NCBI GenBank assembly: GCA_016284115.1
Contig: JAEEOD010000162.1
Location: 1 to 8,233, forward strand
Length of the DNA stretch: 8,233 nucleotides
From: Bacteroidaceae bacterium
Lineage (GTDB): Bacteria; Bacteroidota; Bacteroidia; Bacteroidales; Bacteroidaceae
Direction of reading: 5' to 3'
Position 1 is the first letter of the stretch. The number at the start of each line of letters is the position of its first letter. Both the position numbers and the translations under genes were made by a program. Below, piece after piece: positions 7,029-8,233 of this stretch. The notes beneath the pieces were generated by a model that did not search any database, was not told the DNA's origin, and saw nothing but the letters and a program-made list of their open reading frames with translations.

Positions 7029-7433
7029 ATGAAAGCCAAACTATCTCATATAAGTATAGTGTTTTTGCAAATGTGCCTCATCTTCACCGTAGCGCTCATT
7101 GCATCAAACCTATTTGAGACCAAACAGATAGCTATAGGTCCATTGGAAATTACGGGAGGTATGATTACTTTCCCTATCTGTTATATCATCTGTGTGTTGG
7201 TATGTGAAGTGTGGGGCTATCAGAAGGCTGCACTTTTAATATGGGCAGGTTTTTTGATGAACTTCATCTTTGTGGTAGCAGGTGCTCTTGTTGATGCATT
7301 GCCTGGTGCCAACTATTGGACTAACGATGAAGGTTTCCACGCTATATTTGGTATGTCAGAGCGCATCACATTGGCATCATTTATCGCTTTTTTATGTGGT
7401 AGTTTCTCAATATATATGTTCAAAGTCGCTTGA
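7029..7433 (+). CDS. Queuosine precursor transporter, YhhQ family, 5' fragment before a frameshift
   Basis: This 134-residue piece, started at the ATG at 7029 (an earlier in-frame ATG at 6999 overlaps ridA and is less likely), matches the N-terminal half of YhhQ/COG1738 membrane proteins, which import queuosine precursors (preQ0/preQ1) for tRNA modification. Typical features are SNLFETKQI (26-34), the GGMITFPICYIICVLVCEVWGY stretch (about 43-64), KAALLIWAGF (66-75) and several hydrophobic helices. It ends abruptly with FKVA and a TGA at 7431-7433, in the middle of the family fold. The missing half lies immediately downstream in another frame (7430-7729). A single T added near 7430 would join them into one protein of about 233 residues, the usual length. 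It probably belongs to the transcript of the DUF1080-RidA gene. Confidence 0.75.
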   Translation: MKAKLSHISIVFLQMCLIFTVALIASNLFETKQIAIGPLEITGGMITFPICYIICVLVCEVWGYQKAALLIWAGFLMNFIFVVAGALVDALPGANYWTNDEGFHAIFGMSERITLASFIAFLCGSFSIYMFKVA

Positions 7434-7729
7434 AAGTGAAATTTGAAGGTAAGCAGCTTGCTAAGCGCCTTGCACTCAGTTTTATTGCAGGAGAGGCAGC
7501 CGACTCAGTCATCTTCTTCCCGCTAGCCTTTTTGGGTGTTCTCACTAGTGCAGAGCTACTGAGGCAATTATTGTTTCAGTTTGTATTGATAACTGCCATT
7601 GAAATAGCCTTTATCCCCTTGACTATTATCATCATCCGCAATATTAAGAAGATAGAGGAAGTGGATACTTATGACAATGATAATAACTATGATGTGTTTG
7701 CTGTGTTCAAGCATTCAAAAAATGAATAA
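7430..7729 (+). CDS. Queuosine precursor transporter, YhhQ family, 3' fragment after a frameshift
   Basis: A 99-codon frame supplying the C-terminal half of the transporter. KRLALSFIAGEAADSVIFFPLAFLGVL (about residues 12-38) matches the conserved YhhQ segment (usually GE..DS.IFFP.AF), and a hydrophobic helix (about 47-67) is followed by the family's late IKKIEEVDTYD motif. There is no good start of its own: the frame opens at a TTG, four bases inside the previous fragment, so independent translation is doubtful. The sequence is otherwise undamaged, which points to a recent lesion, ribosomal frameshifting, or a base-calling error rather than an old pseudogene. I see no canonical X-XXY-YYZ slippery heptamer at the junction. 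Confidence 0.7.
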   Translation: MKVKFEGKQLAKRLALSFIAGEAADSVIFFPLAFLGVLTSAELLRQLLFQFVLITAIEIAFIPLTIIIIRNIKKIEEVDTYDNDNNYDVFAVFKHSKNE

Positions 7730-7827
7730 AACAATTCTTTTTTCTTAAGGAAATGACTACCAACTGTCGTTGGATTTAGCGGTAGCTGAAGAGGCGTTTA
7801 AAGGAAGTAAACCCTTTACTTAAAGGA

Positions 7828-7867
7828 AGCGAGCCATAAAATTCGTAAGAGAATTTTATGGCTCGCT
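7828..7867. repeat. Perfect inverted repeat, 17-bp arms, 6-base loop
   Basis: Bases 7828-7844 are the exact reverse complement of 7851-7867, with the loop GTAAGA. The outer half of each arm is G/C-rich (AGCGAGCC) and the inner half A/T-rich. This is longer and more exact than an intrinsic terminator needs, and no T run follows directly on the plus strand. On the minus strand TTCCTTT follows, so it could end transcripts arriving from the right. Confidence 0.75.
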
Positions 7868-7869
7868 CG

Positions 7870-7903
7870 TAGCTGATGGGTTATCAGCTAGACAAGTTTT
7901 TTT
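7870..7903 (+). terminator. Intrinsic terminator
   Basis: An 8-bp stem TAGCTGAT/ATCAGCTA (7870-7877 and 7883-7890) with loop GGGTT is followed, after six bases, by TTTTTTT (7897-7903). It is the best terminator-like structure on the plus strand after the lipoprotein-RidA-transporter group and probably ends that transcript. The gap between stem and T run, and the modest G/C content of the stem, keep confidence moderate. Confidence 0.5.
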
Positions 7904-8100
7904 GAAAGTTTGTAAATCTATTATATAATGCTCCTGGCTAAAAAGTACGTTTCAAATTGAGTGTAACCGAATAGACGTTTGGGAATAAGTGAATGATTGT
8001 TTGGGTACAATCAAGTAATGAAAAGTTAAGGCATCATGCCCTTTCCTTCTTGTATTTTAACCCTTTTTTATGAGGTAAGGCCCCCACGATACATACGAAA

Positions 8101-8134
8101 CGGTCACATGGTCACAGCTGTGACCATGTGACCG
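8101..8134. repeat. Perfect 34-bp palindrome built from four 8-bp units
   Basis: The sequence equals its own reverse complement with no spacer, centred between 8117 and 8118. Inside the flanking C and G it consists of units GGTCACAT (8102-8109) and GGTCACAG (8110-8117), then their mirror units in the second half (8118-8133). It is therefore both an inverted repeat and a tandem repeat of GGTCACA with period 8. No T run follows on the plus strand; TTTCG follows on the minus strand. Possible roles are a binding site for an oligomeric protein, a recombination or attachment site, a repetitive extragenic element, or a terminator for the minus-strand tRNA. The symmetry is certain, the role unknown. 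Confidence 0.85.
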
Positions 8135-8217
8135 AAGCATATCTTCTTAAAATGGTCAACTATAGATAAAAGGAAGAAGCTTCAAATCATTTCTGACTAT
8201 CAGCTTCATTCTTTAAG

Positions 8218-8233
8218 TCGGGGTGACTAGATT
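8218..8233 (-). tRNA. Probable 3' end of a tRNA (tRNA-Pro-like), cut by the window edge
   Basis: On the minus strand the last 16 bases read as the end of a T loop (AAT), a T-stem 3' strand (CTAGT), an acceptor 3' strand (CACCCCG) and a discriminator A. CACCCCGA is the 3' end of many bacterial tRNA-Pro genes. CCA does not follow (CTT instead), so it would be added after transcription. Only the end is visible, so the identity is a guess and the call rests on a short pattern. Confidence 0.45.

Larger units (their letters stand above)
7757..7903 (+). ncRNA. Candidate structured RNA or terminator cluster (four stem-loops)
   Basis: Four hairpins occur in under 150 bases: CCAAC/GTTGG (7760-7773, inside a possible CTACC/GGTAG outer pairing to 7785); AAGTAAA-CCC-TTTACTT (7805-7821); a perfect 17-bp stem (7828-7844 with 7851-7867, loop GTAAGA); and TAGCTGAT/ATCAGCTA (7870-7890) before seven T residues. 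The segment TAGCTGA also occurs at 7783-7789, so the right arm of the last hairpin could pair there instead, an arrangement like an antiterminator. The sequence TTAAAGGAAG is repeated at 7798-7807 and 7820-7829. I recognise no known RNA family and see no clear promoter of its own. It may be the 3' end of the upstream transcript, a small RNA, or a remnant of a small mobile repeat. Confidence 0.3.
7730..8233. other. Long intergenic region rich in inverted repeats
   Basis: About 490 bases with no open frame resembling a protein, lying between the end of the YhhQ-type gene and a probable tRNA 3' end. Contents from left to right: a stem-loop cluster ending in a terminator (7757-7903), listed separately; a 7-bp inverted repeat TGATTGT/ACAATCA (7994-8000 and 8007-8013, 6-base loop); a small GGCAT/ATGCC repeat (8030-8040) followed by a pyrimidine-rich stretch; and a perfect 34-bp palindrome (8101-8134). 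From 7904 to 7993 and from 8041 to 8100 I see nothing convincing. Since yhhQ and the tRNA point toward each other, some of these structures are probably terminators. Confidence 0.6.

Noticed and set aside
7921..7930. TATAAT-like E. coli -10 box
   Set aside because: Bacteroidota primary promoters use TAnnTTTG, there is no suitable -35, and no gene follows.
7977..8005. GTTTGGG repeated at a 22-base interval
   Set aside because: Only 7 bases are shared and the rest of the units do not align; there are just two copies, so no array.
8101..8134. CRP-like operator within the palindrome
   Set aside because: CRP sites read TGTGA-N6-TCACA; the inner repeat has the reverse order (TCACA-GC-TGTGA), so it does not match.
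1..8233. CRISPR array, transposase, toxin-antitoxin or defence system
   Set aside because: No regularly spaced repeats, no transposase or nuclease motifs and no paired small toxin genes are visible on either strand.

Overview
The window looks like chromosomal sequence from a Bacteroidota bacterium, most likely order Bacteroidales and Prevotella-like. The evidence is the recurring TAnnTTTG promoter element upstream of genes, A/T-rich leaders with no clear Shine-Dalgarno, the hpt-adk-obgE cluster, a short-LID adenylate kinase, and an ECF sigma factor beside small membrane proteins of Bacteroidota-typical families (DUF6249-like, DUF5056-like). This is a judgement from protein character; no database was searched.

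Left block (about 58-1895, minus strand): a compact cassette, read right to left. It holds a signal-peptide membrane protein (DUF6249-like), an ECF sigma-70 factor, a two-helix membrane protein overlapping the sigma gene (candidate anti-sigma), and a GlsB/YeaQ/YmgE-type membrane protein. It resembles a self-contained envelope or stress signalling operon. A 24-bp imperfect dyad at 1986-2009 carries one -7 box on each strand and separates this operon from the divergent rRNA methyltransferase gene.

Central block (2021-5765): an RsmF-like rRNA m5C methyltransferase on the plus strand meets the minus-strand housekeeping operon hpt-adk-obgE tail to tail, with overlapping stop codons. The operon combines purine salvage (Hpt), adenylate balance (Adk) and a ribosome-assembly GTPase (ObgE). 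With the methyltransferase, the theme is nucleotide metabolism and ribosome biogenesis.

Right block (5893-7729, plus strand): a promoter divergent from hpt drives a lipoprotein with a DUF1080 domain. Its reading frame runs without a stop into a complete RidA, and an apparent queuosine-precursor transporter (YhhQ family) follows. The transporter is split by a frameshift near 7430. Both oddities are explained by loss of one base each, so they may be real mutations or sequencing errors.

Right edge (7730-8233): about 500 bases with no convincing gene but much symmetry. There is a cluster of stem-loops ending in an intrinsic terminator (7757-7903), including a perfect 17-bp stem. There is also a perfect 34-bp palindrome (8101-8134) built of four 8-bp units. 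The last 16 bases look like the 3' end of a tRNA, possibly tRNA-Pro, on the minus strand. I see no CRISPR array, transposase or defence system. The least explained material is the palindromic intergenic region and the lipoprotein-RidA read-through.
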